This document shows, in pieces, positions 11,265 to 24,174 of a stretch of DNA of 64,000 bases (its first letter is position 1; each line of letters opens with the position of its first letter). This DNA is from Cerrena zonata (lineage: Eukaryota > Basidiomycota > Agaricomycetes > Polyporales > Cerrenaceae): assembly GCA_038087015.1 (NCBI GenBank), contig JASBNA010000050.1, positions 124,001-188,000 of the forward strand, given 5' to 3'. The translations under genes and the position numbers were made by a program. The notes beneath the pieces were generated by a model. It worked only from the letters and a program-made list of their open reading frames with translations, was not told where the DNA came from and did no database searches.

Positions 11265-11833
11265 GAATCCCTGTTGTGCTAGTGACTATTCCAGTTAATC
11301 CCTGACTTATTATTCATCTGATAGATCCCCTTGTTATCTCTGATATCTCCAAAATCTAGGGCTAGTATCTTAAAAGGGTGCAACACATAAGTTAAAGCCA
11401 AACCCATTTGTATTAAACTCTATCTATATTACAGGTCTTGACTTCCTAACATATCTTGTAACTGCTTCTCTATCTTTGGTGCTCATAACCTCTGCATGCT
11501 CCAAGATTGGATTGTGATATCTATGTCTTCTTTTGATGCACTCTATTTAACAAACTTTATTTGTATCTGCAGGATTATATTATTATTTTTGGAGAAATAA
11601 AAGTTAGTCAAAATTGTAAATTTTGCATACTAAAGTTTTCTCTAATAAGAAATATATGACAATTGAGCTGTTTTGTACTCTAAAAATTAGATACAAAAGT
11701 CTGAATTAGATAAGGATTTTATGATTTATTAAATTCTGCTGCAATTTACTATTTTTTAACAATGTTTGATGCTAAAAATTACATTTTATAAGAGACTTTT
11801 ATTAAGTCCAAAATTTGGGCTGCAGTACAGTAC
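11265..11833. mobile_element. Degraded LTR fragment plus half of a family B MITE
   Basis: From 11265 to about 11520 the sequence is a diverged copy of the interior of LTR copy 1 in the same direction (gtgcaacacataagttaaagcc matches 8409-8430). From about 11545 to 11833 it matches the right half of MITE family B (ttataagagacttttattaagtccaaaatttgggct), with the terminus decayed to cagtacagtac. A further LTR-like stretch follows near 11850-11900. No coding capacity is seen. Confidence 0.6.
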
Positions 11834-13781
11834 ACATATTGTACTCATTCCCTATCTTAGATACTTGTGACCTCCACATGCTCTAAGATCAGATCATAAC
11901 AATATAAATAATCTAGTAACAATACACCAGTTATATAAAGCTATCTGACAAATTAGAGACACCGGTTTATCTAGTAAACTGACCTACCAGAGACAGGGTG
12001 TGTTATAGTTATAGAAGACTAAAGCTCAATATCTATATACTATCATACCTGGTAAGTTTGACAGACACTATTTTGTCAAACTCTATGGGTTAGGCACTTT
12101 CCACTCAGAATTAAAATCCAGTATGGTAGGATATTGTAGTTAGATACTGCTACATGCATTCTTCCAATTTTCAGATAAAACTGTCCAGAATTGCATGTGC
12201 CAGAGGACAATATGATGATGTGCAGCCTCATATTCAGGCTGATCTTAGTAGATTGCTGGCAAATACCTCAATGGATCCTTGTCAAATGGGCAGATAAGAT
12301 AGAAATATATATTTATAGCATATTTTAGTAGTCTGATTCTATGATTACAGTAGAGGTCAAGGTAGAGCTGACTTATCTTCTGAGTGTTCATGCAAATGTG
12401 ACATGAGCTACTACAATTGCATTCACACGCTCTTGTCAAACTCACCAAGTTATGCTTGACAAAGGTGCATGCTGATAGATGCCAACGTTACCTGCCTGTG
12501 ACTGATCTGTGACCTCGCATTCAAACTCTACTACTTGTGAGCCCTCCACATCAAAATTGCGCCAAGGCATTGAGTTCCCTTTCTTTTTTCCAGCAGACTT
12601 TTGGGACTTATGGCCAAGATACACAGCTATACAACAGTGAAAAAATGGTGACAAAATATTGAGTTTGGATAGAACCCGAGGTGTACCAGTGGGGAGCATT
12701 CAAACTCACTGGGTATGATAGTATTTTAAAACAAACTTACAGGAAATTAATGCAATAAAATGATGATTTAACACTGAGGATGTTTTGAAGATATATTCAA
12801 AGTCACACCTCAATACAATATTACACAACAAATAGGGAGTCAAATCATCGAACCTTTACCCCAACACGAGTCAAGTAATCACCACATACATCATCCTGTG
12901 CGAGGGTAGCCTGCGTGCACAGCTTCCATTAAAGCAGTGTCCAACTCAAGTCGTCGAAGATCCCTTGATGGCCGGTCAGAGTGTCACGTTTCTGCCAAGC
13001 GATGTCGTCAGGTAGAAGCTCGACACCTCATTGGTTTGACGGTGAACCGCGGGAAGTGTACCTTTGAGACATTCAGTCGTCTACCCAAGTGGACGGTATT
13101 TGAATATGGAGGTGCCGAGTGATGGTACCGTCCACCCCAAAAGGATACCAAGCACAATGGATGCTCCAGCAGCGTTAGGAGGAATGCAATCACCGGGTTC
13201 CCAGTTCATAGGAACAGGATAGAAGAGTGATAAAACCCGAGCGCAGATAGAGAGAACGCTCGAGGAAGCAGCGATGTTGATACAAAGGAGTCAAGCCGAA
13301 AGGCAAACGAACAACCGCAGCCACGGCAGTACTAGAAACGTCAGATGAGATGACTCTCGAGTGCTGTTGAGACGTGTATGAGCTGAAAACATACGACACC
13401 CAATACCCTGTGCAGTGCGCAACAAGAATAGGCTCAAGTCTAGGAAAGCTTCGAGCTTCAAAATCAGTCAGCGAGGCCAGGATTATACGCCGCATACGTC
13501 ATTGCAAGTTCACAGCATTAGAACACCAGGCTCAACCCTGATACCGTACATGCGAATAAACAAGGTACACAAAAGTGCCCAGTAACCACCACAGCGGGAA
13601 GCAAATGCAGAGAATAGAAAGCAGTGAGCACAGCCGCGAGCGGCAGTAGGCGATTCAACGGTTCGAGGCAAGGTGGCAACTAAACTCGAAAGCGACATTA
13701 CCCGTGCACGGCACGCAGCACTTGCATGGTGGTTTGAAGTGTTTGTTTGTTTTCGCTATCACGTTGCCGAGACACCCTAGC
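11834..13781. other. Transposon debris and intergenic DNA
   Basis: No gene supported. An isolated CACTGGGTAT terminus like that of MITE family A lies at 12707 without a recognisable partner. A minus-strand open frame of 85 codons at 12442-12699 contains a lysine-rich segment but no motif I know. From about 12900 the base composition returns to that of the gene-rich part. Confidence 0.4.
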
Positions 13782-13788
13782 TATAAAA
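13782..13788 (+). promoter_or_regulatory. TATA box of the CaM-kinase gene
   Basis: TATAAAA lies 104 bp upstream of the ATG at 13892 and is followed by a pyrimidine-rich leader. This supports transcription starting before 13892, and therefore use of the long N-terminus. Confidence 0.5.
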
Positions 13789-13891
13789 GTCGGGTTTCCT
13801 GCTAAGGCCCGATCCGCCACAAACGTATTACTCCATTCCTTTACTTTTTTTCTTTCACCCTCGCTTTTACTTCCTACCACGACACTAGACG

Positions 13892-16278
13892 ATGGGTGCA
13901 CAGACGAGTGCACCTAGGACATCCACTGCTGCCGGTCTTCAAGACAAGGATGTGAAGAGACGAGAAACTAGCTCGTCGCGGAATATGAAGCATAGACTTT
14001 CCGTCCAGTCATTGGTGTCGAAGATGACCAAGCACAACAAGCCCTCGAAGACAGCATCGTCATCTTCAGCGCAGACGGTACAGCCCGCATCGCCATCGAC
14101 GAAGGGGGCCACGTTGACGAAGGGGAGGGAGACGGAGGGCAATGCAGAGCAGGAAGGCAGGGCAGCTGAGGCAGCGCCTGCTGCAATAAGGGGAGGATCG
14201 GGGACGGCCGAGATGGTGAGTGTTCTATAATGATAACAGACTACAAGTGCTATATATACCTCTATATAACTTGATCACTCATTACAACTCGACGGCAACC
14301 GTCGAGCGCATCTTTCTTCGTGCTCTTTCTTCTTCCCAGAAGCCAGAGTGCTTACTTTCAATCTGCGTGCTTGTTTAGCTCGAACCGCCCATATCAGAAT
14401 CCTCACCAATGCCCGCACCTTCTACAGTCCCCTGCCAGGTGAGAGCAGTTACACCCTGTTGGTCATGGGCGGGACATTGATCGAACGCCACTACAGTACA
14501 GGACTGGTAAAACCCTTGGAAGTGGAACATATGCCATAGTCAAGGAAGCTGTCCACATCAAGACCGGCGAGTACTTCGCATGTAAGGTCATCAACAAGAA
14601 ACTCATGGAGGGTCGGGAGTACATGGTGCGTTATCGTTTCTAGACTTTGACTAACTGTTCAAGCAAACTCATCTGAAAGCTGTGATCGAATCCATAGGTC
14701 CGCAACGAAATCGCGGTGTTGAAGCGTGTATCCCAAGGCCACAAGAACATTGTTACATTGCACGATTACTTCGAGGTGCGTGCCTTCGCTCATCCTCTTG
14801 AATCATCTCTCAGGGTACCCTTCCAATCAGACCGCCCACAATCTTTATCTTGTCTTTGATCTGTGTACGGGAGGAGAGTTATTCGATCGTATATGCGCCA
14901 AAGGCAACTACTACGAAGCGTATGTGATCGTTCATCCCCTTGTATGCGCCTCATTCCTTACCTTTGTACCTAGTGATGCTGCTGAACTTGTCCGAACAGT
15001 GTTCAAAGCTGTAAAATGGATCCACGAGTGCGGTATCGTTCACCGGGGTGCGTTTTGTCTTCATTCTCCCACTCATTCATTCCTTCCCAAGCCCGAACCC
15101 TCGCCTACCCCCTATTCGCTACAGCACCTAAGCAACCCAGAATCTTACGCCTTTCATTATCAATTTTATCATTTGACAGATCTCAAACCGGAGAACTTGC
15201 TCTTCCGAACTAAGAAAGAAGACGCCGATATCATGATTGCCGACTTTGGCCTCAGTCGGGTCCTGGAAGAAGAAAAGCTTCAAGTCTTGACAGAGATCTG
15301 TGGTACACCTGGAGTAAGTTTACATCTATACATAAATTCTATGTGCTACCCCTTTACCACTGGTCGGAAAATAATGTTTATTTCTTCTTGTGCAGTACAT
15401 GGCTCCCGAAATCTTCAAGAAGAGTGAGTATGACACTTCAGTAATGTCCGCAGTTTGACTGAGACACCTTGGCAGCTGGACATGGAAAACCTGTGGATGT
15501 CTGGGCAATGGGTGTTATCACCTATTTCCTTCTCTGCGGTTATACTCCATTCGATCGCGATACCCAGCAAGAAGAAATGGAAGCCATCATCGCTGGTGAC
15601 TACAAATTCGAACCTGGTACGTTCGGCTTATCTCTATCTATTATGTATCAAAACTGACCTGGAAATCTTAGAGGAATACTGGGCCAATGTATCCACAGCC
15701 GCTCGTAACTTCGTCTCCTACTGTCTAACCATTGACCCCGCCAAACGACCTACGGCCGAGGAGGCCCTGAACCACAAGTGGCTCGCTGATACTTCACCTC
15801 ACTTCGTCCAGAACGGAGAGGGTATGCCTGCCGATTTGCTGCCGCATATCAAGAGACAGTTCGACGCCAAGAAAACGTGGAAGAAAGCCGTTTTCTCCAT
15901 CACTGCGGTGAAGAGGATGACAGCGAGTGCAAAGACAGATCACTTAAGTGCCGCTGCTCAGGCGTTGGCACCACAATTGGAACAATACAAAGAAGAGTCC
16001 GAAAAGGTACGTGTGGTATTCTTATTTTACTTCGTTTGGGGTGAATTCCCATAATCTTCTTTCCTTGGCACTGTGTTCATGAGGTCGAACATGTGAAAAC
16101 TGAATTGCGTTCTCTTTTGCGTCGATAGGAAATCATCGACGAAGGCGAAGCTGTCATGCATTACGGCAACAGTGGAGAAGCGTCTCCCACTTCACCCAAG
16201 TTCAAGGCGAAAGACCATGCCGACCCGCTCACGGAGAAGTTGTCCAAGATGTCCATAGACCAGACAACCTCAACCTAA
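13892..16278 (+). CDS. Calcium/calmodulin-dependent protein kinase (CaMKI-like)
   Basis: Eleven exons (13892-14215, 14379-14438, 14497-14625, 14698-14775, 14831-14919, 14974-15047, 15180-15313, 15396-15423, 15476-15616, 15672-16006, 16129-16278) join in frame to about 513 residues. The kinase domain starts near residue 129 with the glycine loop LGSGTYAIVKE, the ATP lysine in FACKVI (158), catalytic VHRDLKPEN (250-257), DFG (273-275) and CGTPGYMAPE. After the domain, RQFDAKKTWKKAVFSI is a basic amphipathic segment of the calmodulin-binding/autoinhibitory type. The 108-residue first exon is low-complexity (Ser/Thr/Ala/Lys) and starts MGAQTS, an N-myristoylation motif. An internal ATG at 14409 (MPAPSTVPCQ) would give the short form usual in the family. 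The kinase should phosphorylate Ser/Thr in response to calcium. Confidence 0.92.
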
Positions 16279-16920
16279 GCTTCGAGATCGACCAGCACGC
16301 TCTTGCGATGACAAATCGCGTACGCTCAGGTCGGTGGTTGTGGAAATTGAGTTCTGAGATCGACACTCGAGGTGGAAAAAACAAGGTCTGGATTTCGAAA
16401 TCGGGAATCATCATTGACGGGGGGAAAGGAGAAGTATTGAATATCGTCCATTTGCTACGGTTCATCGACGTCTAACATTCTTTTTTTGTATATCCATATG
16501 CAGGTTTCTTTTCTCTTACTAGCTCTACTACTACGTCTCCTTACTATTTGCTGAACAAGATATTTCTTGCTACGAACGTTGTTTTGAAGTTGATTGTGAG
16601 ATTTCAGGAAATTGCAGCCAATCGAGGATCTTGTATTTCTGATGTGGAACATGATACTAGGCGCTTCCAGTTCTCTTCTCTTCTCTACACTCAGGTCAAT
16701 AAGTGCATATGTACACTACCTTCCTGAATACATGTCCTGTCTTCCTTCTTTCTTTCCTCCACAAGAACATTATACCCTTTAATTAACACCATGCCGTATG
16801 TCGATCGATCGTTGATATTTCACGATAACGTGTCTCGGAGCCATGCAGCCACCGCTTGTTATCCCTTTTATCTCCAGCGACTTACATCCCACCACATTCT
16901 ACTCCTATACTACCAACACC
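16279..16920. other. Intergenic between CaM-kinase and PNP
   Basis: Holds the 3' flank of the kinase gene and the leader of the next gene. Nothing coding is seen. An ATG at 16843 is in frame with the PNP start at 16921, so a 26-residue N-terminal extension is possible. Confidence 0.5.
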
Positions 16921-18146
16921 ATGTCAGAACTCCCGTTTGCCTCGACTCTCAGCACCCTGGCTCGGCTTGTGCCAGCAAAGCTGCTCAAACCTCGTGTTGG
17001 TATCGTGTGCGGCTCAGGGTTAAGCACGTTGGCTTCCAGCTTAAGAGATGTGGTCGAAGTCCCATATAATCAGTTAGAAGGTTTCGGGAAGAGTACAGGT
17101 AAGCTCTTCTTTCGGCATCATGGATCTTCGTCCAATATACTGAGACGTACGGACCTTTAGTTGTTGGACACAAGAGCTCTCTCGCTTTTGGCTTAATCGG
17201 TCCCGGGGAAGGCATACCTGTCGTGGTTATGCTTGGACGTGTACGTGTATCCACTCTAGACATGCGTGGTCCTTTGGCTTGACCAAAGACTAGCTAGTTC
17301 CACCCATATGAAGGACACCCATTATCTACTGTCGTCTATCCGATACGCGTCTTGGCAAGACTTGGTGTCAAGAACCTTATCAGTGCGTTCTCCTTGTTCA
17401 ATTTGGCCGACCCATTCTCTATAACTTGACGCTTATAGTCACTAACGCTTCCGGTGCTTTGAACCCGAATCTCGCTGTTGGCACGAGTAAGTGTACAATC
17501 CGCATATACCCACCTCGTTTCGTCTGACGTAACTATTTCACATCAAGTCGTGGTCATTCAAGACCATCTAGCCATCCCCAACCTAACAGGACACCTCAAT
17601 CCAGTCTTCGGACCCCAGCTATCGCCAGATTATCCTCGTTTCCTACCACTTTCAGACGCATACTCAGTCAAACTCCGGCGACTTGCATTCCTTGCAGCGA
17701 ACAAGCTCGGACTCGCAGAAGACGCCTTGGCAGAAGGCGTCTACGCTTGGGTCTCTGGTCCTACTTATGAGACCCCTGCTGAAGGTCGATTCTTGAGGTC
17801 GGCAGGTGCCGATGTTGTAGGTATGAGTACAGTGCCGGAGGTTGTTGCTGCGAGAGAAGAAGGAATGGAGGTCATGGTGTTGAGCTTGGTCACGAATGCC
17901 GTCGTCATCCCGGAGAGCTATAGGAGTATCAAGGCGGAAATTAAAGCAGAGGTGGGTTTTCTTCAGCTGTCGGTAATTCGATTTTACTGAGTCTTTGTTT
18001 CTTCTTTATAGCTTGCTGGAAAGCCTATAGAGCAAGCTCCAGTACAGACCGTCTCGCACGACGAGGTTCTCGCTGTCGGCAAGCAAAAGGCGGAAGTCAT
18101 GAAGAACCTTGTAGCGAACATCATTGAGAATGTTTCCAGCGATTAA
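16921..18146 (+). CDS. PNP: Purine nucleoside phosphorylase
   Basis: Six exons (16921-17098, 17161-17240, 17298-17382, 17439-17486, 17548-17951, 18012-18146) join in frame to about 309 residues, normal for trimeric PNP. Visible landmarks are the phosphate-site VGIVCGSGLSTL, VPYNQLEGF, FHPYEGHPL, ITNASGALNPNL, and the purine-site region YAWVSGPTYETPAEGRFLRSAGADVVGMSTVPEVV split over conserved blocks, then SLVTNAV. The enzyme cleaves inosine and guanosine with phosphate to base and ribose-1-phosphate in cytosolic purine salvage. The start at 16921 (MSELPFAS) has a favourable CACC context; 16843 is the alternative. Confidence 0.95.
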
Positions 18147-19037
18147 CCTTGGGGTTTGGCTGTCACTGTATTGTAAATATCCTTATATTACGGAATCGAT
18201 CAGCCATTGGTTGGGTTGAGCGGTTTGTTTTGCGTATCCTTATCTGCGTGCGGCGATCAATCGCGCTCACAATATTTCACGCAGATAGGCAGTCATAAGA
18301 TCAGTGCGTGCTGTGTTCAATCTCATCAGGGTGACGTTTTTAGCTTGTATTTCTGATGTTTATATCCCTGGTTCTCCGGTTGGTAGGATGTAGACAAACA
18401 CCGGGTGAGCAACGTCACATTTCGGAGGGACTCTACTAACAACTTCAGCAGATCCGTGAATTATGATGTGTTCGGCTAGCTTTTACTCTATACACGTTAG
18501 GCGAAAACTCAACAATCTAACGCCTATCATATGAATCAACGTTTAAAAATAGCATCAGCATACATCTGAATAGCCCATTATCAAAAATCCGCAGAAATCA
18601 ACCCAACCCTGTTGACATCAAAAATGTCTCAAATCTTGTGTCGCCTCCAACTTTCAACATGTACCAACCATATGGGGTATTCATGATAAAAGGTGTTTTG
18701 ATAAGTGGCCGTTTTCGAGGGACTCAACGCATGCTCATTATATTATATTCATCCTCTAGAGTGACGGTGGTGTGTGTTGATGTTCAACCTCGACATACTC
18801 GCTCATAGTCGGGTATGCAATAACTAACACAGGAGTCATGAGGGTATGCATTCACTCTCAACGGTCATAAGCAGCGATAAACCGTATCAATTGTTGAATG
18901 TTGATTGCTAGGACATTGATGATCTCCGGATCTAAGTGTTTCACCTTACGACTTCGATGGCAGCCTCATCGATGAAGTTAAAAGGTGAGCAGGTCGAGCT
19001 AGCTGCATCCATCCCTCCCCACATCCAGTACTTCGAA
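18147..19037. other. Intergenic upstream of the first DUF6534-like gene
   Basis: No independent gene seen. An open frame from 18936 or 18957 enters the next gene in frame, and a possible intron (gtgagc at about 18984 to catccag at about 19026) would make the 5' end non-coding or alternatively spliced. Confidence 0.4.
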
Positions 19038-20823
19038 ATGAACGCCCTACCATCTTTTACCTCCCTTGTAGGAGGTTTTGTTGAAGGAATCAGCATTTCT
19101 AACATGTACGTGATCTTCAATCGAGGCAAGAGCGACCCCACTTATAATACTTTTATTATCAGATTGTTTGGTATTTCTGTCGCTCAGTTCTACCTCTATA
19201 CGCAACACTGGGAACGTGATTCGAAGTGGTTAAAATCTCTGGCAATCGCTATCATGTAAAAGTCTATGAGCGACGACGAATTTCATTCTGATCGGCGTGT
19301 GTTAGATCGCTCGAAACAGTGAATACCGCGTCACTCCAACGTGGACAGTTCTTCTACTCTGTCCTAGCAATCGGAGACCCTATAAGGATTATTGACATCG
19401 ATTGGTAAGATATTGCTACTTTACATAGTTTCTATTCTTCGTATATTCAAATAACAATGATTCCATTAGGAGCGTTCCTGTATGTTATGTCCCGATCTAT
19501 CATCACTCAGAGCGATACTAACGCGCAGTCTTAGCTTTCCTTGACTTTTGAAGTAGGTTGTACTATCCTTGATTCATCGGATCCGAACTCTAGTGACACA
19601 TAGCCTAGATGGTGACAGGAATACTCGTTCAAGGGTACCATCATCTCCTAGGATTATGCTTGAAATTTGATGTTGACAATCATTATTTCAAGGTACTATC
19701 TGCATCGAATGCGAATCCGTAAGCTACTTACGATAACGTACGATTGTCGTGGGCTCATCATTCTTGATTATTAGTTACAAAGAGTATTATTGTGACTTTC
19801 GGGATGGTGTGTATTTCATTGTTATGACTGTTTTCCCAACTAATAGTCCGTGTCTTTGTCAGAGTTTCCTGTTTGTGGGTCGCTATGCACTCTATTTCAG
19901 TGAGATTATGCACCAAGATATACTATCTACGACTAACACGTCGCAGATTGCATTGTAGATTCGTAAGTATCAGTTCTCTCTGCTTCGATTATATATCTAT
20001 TGACACATCCTAGCTTCAGGTACAAGACATGGCCAGCTCGGGAGGCAGGAAAAGGGTTCAAAGTAAGTTCCTCGTACGTCACTCCAAACAGTCTATTAAC
20101 AGGTAGACAGCCATCTGTCATTTCCGCTTTGGCTTTAAGTATGTTCACAGACATTATCGTTGCATCTACCATGGTGTATTACCTGTATCGTAGACGCAGT
20201 TCATTCCAAAGGTGAGCGGGTGGATCTACCGGCCGACGTGTCTAAGGTTCTCACTGCTTATCTCTAGAACCCAAGGGATCATTAATCAGCTCATACTGTA
20301 TTTTGTGAGCACAAGTGGTATCTTGGTGTAAGTTTCAAGAACTAAAACCTCGATTGAGTGTTCTACTAATTCTCAAATGAATTACTCGCACAGTATGATC
20401 TCATTTGGCGTTTTAGTTAGCGTAAGGCATGAACACCTCAAACGATATCACGGTGAATATTAACCGAATGAATAGTACCTCATAAACCCCGACAGTATGC
20501 TTTACGCTGGCTTCCTTTTCATATATGCTAGAGGTGCGTTCTGTCTTACAATAGACCCTGGTGACTGAATTCAACCCTTTATTTCATAGCTCTAGCAAAT
20601 GCTCTCTTCGGATCGTAAGTCTGGCAACCCTACGCAGTCTATTGGTTTTGATCTATCTGGCTGTAGACTGAACGCTCGCGAGCAGCTTCGCAACAAACTC
20701 AGCGAGGTTGTAACGCTCAGTGGTGTCTCTTTCAGTGAACCCAATACGACTGCTTCTTTACAACTTGCAAAGTTCGTATTTGAGATACATACGTGGGTAA
20801 TACTAATATGCAATATACAATAG
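19038..20823 (+). CDS. DUF6534-like membrane protein, tandem copy A
   Basis: About a dozen short exons carry a polytopic membrane protein of the basidiomycete DUF6534 type. Readable blocks in order: SLVGGFVEGISISN, LFGISVAQFYLYTQHWERDSKWLK, DWSVP, ILVQGYYLHRMRI, RYALYFNCIVDSFRYKTWPAR, PSVISALALSMFTDIIVASTMV, TQGIINQLILYFVSTSGILV, MISFGVLVS, MLYAGFLFIYAR, ALANALFGSLNAREQLRN. First exons: 19038-19105, 19163-19255, 19306-19404, 19470-19479. The 'vQ..y..R' and 'LN.R..LR' signatures support the family; its function is unknown. The start is placed where copy B begins; ATGs at 18957 or 18972 would extend it. The C-terminal tail after FSEPNTTASL differs from copy B. Confidence 0.7.
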
Positions 20824-21843
20824 ATGTCAGTCCGGGCTGACCAGAACTCTTCAATGGTTGTATGTAATCATTATAATCTACTCTCCGACTTCATCTCACA
20901 AATATACCTCAGCCGAATATTGGGGATTCCGAACTCGGTCCTACACAGTCTCAGTTCAGCAGACAATAATAGGTTCCCATAAGGTTCGTATCATTATTGT
21001 CTCCTCTTGAAGTTGCTTGACGACGTTTGAATGTTTGTGTTTTTCGCTATAGCTCACAGAAAATGTCTTTCAGTGATATACAACGCGTGCGGTCTTGCGG
21101 AAATAGGTTCTCGCCGTTGGTCAGTTTGCGAGTACAGTACATTTCAAGCCTAGCTAGTGATTTGCATGTAGTGTAAACACTCTTGCTTATTGGATTATTC
21201 AGCGATAGGTTACTATGGGCCAACCCAGCCGTCACTCAGTTTAGGGCTCGTACTGTACACGTTTACGGACGTACGGCGCTCGGCGGTACTTGGCACAAAG
21301 CGCGTCATGGAGTGACTAGGTATGTGTTGCAGTCATCATTGCAACTGTCAGTTGGCCCTTCTTTCAGATGATTGCATCCCCATCGCCAGGTCGTCGATAT
21401 AGTAACACCAATACTTCCGACCCATGCGAATCTTCGGCAGTGTGCCGTATTTCAGTGATTGTCAAGAAGCGTAATCAACATGTCTATATTCCGGATTAGC
21501 GATGTACATCCTCAACTCAAGTATTTTAACATTTATCGCCTCAGAATGATGATGGTACTAAGATATCGGAATCGGAATTAATTTTACAGTCTTTCCCATT
21601 TCTGTAGGGAGGAACTCGCCAGTCTAATACTTCGGCATGCTAGTGACACCCTCAGATGGATGCACATGTTCCCATTCAACGCTTCTACATTGTTAGATGT
21701 CAGGGTTCAAATCGCATTCGGTTATATTGCTGTCAAATAGATGATCATCCCTCCGTAATAGCAATGCCTCAACGACAGAGTCAAAAGGTGAGAGGCTATT
21801 GTAAACTGCACTCACAGTACCCCCTACATACCATTGTTTGAAA
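20824..21843. other. Spacer between the DUF6534-like tandem copies
   Basis: No gene recognised. A short stretch near 20908-20945 (cctcagccgaatattgggg) resembles the flank after copy B near 23767-23790, so the duplication took some 3' sequence along. The remainder has only short open frames. Confidence 0.4.
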
Positions 21844-23612
21844 TGAGCACCCCACTATCATTTGCATCCATAGTAGGTGGCCTCGTCGAGGGAATAAGTC
21901 TTTCCAATATGTACGTTTCATCTTACCAATCGTATTCCAAGGATTTTGGTTGTTGACAAGAGCTTATCCGTCTTTTTGTTAGACTTTTCGGCATCTCTAT
22001 TGCACAGTTTTACGTCTACACGCAGAATTGGAAGCGCGATTCGAAGTGGCTGAAATGTCTAGCGGCCGTCATTATGTGAGAACATTGTCTTGTGTTTGGA
22101 CCATGACCAACCCATGCTAGATTTCTCGAAACAATGAATACGCCTTTCCTTCAACGCGAGCAATTCTTCTACTCGGTTCTAGCCTTCGGAGACCCTACGA
22201 AGGTTGCAAATATCGATTGGTGAGGCATACCATGTATTACCCATCAGTAGATTGACATGATAATAACTTGGTGCAGGAGCATTCCCGTACGGCGTTCACT
22301 TATATTCCCTCATCCATATTATTGCTAACGTACGATGATAGCTTTCCTTAACCTTTGGGGTAGGGTGTCCTACACTCATCATAGTCGATCTCTAATAACG
22401 TTATCTATCTGTTGTAGATGGTGACAGAAATGCTTGTCCAAGGGTATGATTATGGTCTAGCATAATTTATCAACATTCTGACGGCGATCACTTCAAGGTA
22501 CTACTTATATCGAATGCATATTCGTGAGTCCATCGCACTGACAAGAAATAACAACTAACTTGTCATTCACGACTACTAGTTACCAAGAAAGTCTTTTTAA
22601 CTATAGCAATGGTGACGATTCTCAATTTAACTGGAAACTTTCTAGTCGACTAACCAAGTTTTCAAAAGGGTCTCTTGTTCACAATTCGATATGCGCTCTA
22701 TATAAGTGAGCCCGTACATCATAATGCACAGCTATTACTAACCAATCTCAGATTGCATTGCAGATTCGTGAGTGCATGTCTTTCCTCTTGCTTATGTTTA
22801 TTAAATTGATCTTTCAGATTCAAGTACCAGACGTGGTCAGCTCGAGAGCTAGCGAAGGATTTCAAGGTAATTCGTGAAACCAACATATAGACATTTATGC
22901 CGCAGGATATACTAAGAGATAGATAGCCATCTGTAGTATCCCTTTTGGCTTTAAGCATGGTAAATGACACTATCGTCGCGTCTACAATGGTGTATTGCCT
23001 ATATCACAGACGTGCCCCATTCCCTAGGCATGACAGCAGCTTTCTAACTCTCTAATTTCGAGTTCTAACCACTTGCTTCTAGGACCCAGGGAATCGTCAA
23101 TCAGCTCATACTGTATTTCGTGAGTACGAGCGGTATCCTGGTGTAAGTGTAAAAGTTTTCTACTTTCATACCTCATTTATTTACGAGCATCATATCGGTA
23201 CAGAGCAGTCTCATTTGGCGTTCTGGCTAGTGTAAGTCACCAAGTCACCAAGTTACTGCGTTGATTAATGTGAACTAACTGGTTGTTTCAAATAGTATCT
23301 TATAGACTCTAACGATATGTTGTATGCCGGATTTCTCGTTATGTATGTAAGAGGTACGTCTTACATGATAATCGACTGAGAAACTCCCAAAACTTATGCT
23401 CCATATGTACCATAGCACTGGCAAACGCTCTCTTTGGAGCGTAAGTCCCGTGGTCCAAGACTGGAACATCCGGTTTCATATTTACCACTGCTTGTAGACT
23501 CAACACCCGCCAGCAACTTCGTAACAAACTGAATATTATGACATTCAGCGGTGTTTCAATCAGTGAACCTGATACACTGGCAGCCAGCCTCCTCACAACC
23601 TCACGCAGTTAG
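21844..23612 (+). CDS. DUF6534-like membrane protein, tandem copy B
   Basis: Exon-for-exon counterpart of copy A. It starts MSTPLSFASIVGGLVEGISLSN and continues LFGISIAQFYVYTQNWKRDSKWLK, FLETMNTPFLQREQFFYS, DWSIP, LSLTFG, MVTEMLVQGYYLYRMHI, LLFTIRYALYINCIADSFKYQTW, PSVVSLLALSMVNDTIVAS, TQGIVNQLILYFVSTSGILV, ALANALFGA and LNTRQQLRNKLN. All junctions I could follow keep the frame, so the gene looks intact. Hydrophobic segments alternate with short charged loops, as expected for about seven membrane spans. An in-frame stop lies a few codons upstream, which fixes the ATG at 21844. The family has no established biochemical role that I know of. Confidence 0.7.
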
Positions 23613-24174
23613 TGTCTCGAATTCGATATCAAAGGACCTGGACAATCCTAACACATAGTGATAGGTGCAAATTCAAGTTAACCAACGTACCTCAATGATG
23701 ATAGAACCTTATGTAGTATGTGGCTATTCTATCGTTATTCCTGGTTTCGTCTGACATATAAAAATTCCAGCTGAATACCAAGGGGTCTGACTCTAATCAT
23801 GCACACAATCCAATTTCGGGAGCGGCCAACAGTGTATAGAGAACCAGAACGCAGAATGTAGAGTTGCACTCATGGGCCGAAAACAGAAACTGCACTTAGT
23901 ATATAAGCTCGCCTACGGTCGATGTTTGAGTTGCTGTAATCGTCTTCATACTTGTCTTATGTCATTTGAATGTCCCAAATATGCGAAGAAAAGGTTCAAT
24001 GAGTGAACGTATATGGCATTTCGGGTTCATCGAGACGTGCTCATAGACTTACTACTAAATCAGGCAACTGATGATTCGTATGCATACTCCCTCATTGTTA
24101 CTCGTCGCCATCAGTGAGTACTAGCATCTTTTCAGATCATTGTTTCACGTATTGAACAACATAGAAGAAGCAAT

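Noticed and set aside
12442..12699. Minus-strand frame of 85 codons with a lysine-rich stretch
   Set aside because: No known motif, no clear exons around it, lies in transposon debris.
21650..21740. Sequence ggttcaaatcg resembling a tRNA B box
   Set aside because: No matching A box or cloverleaf could be drawn around it; no tRNA gene supported anywhere in the window.
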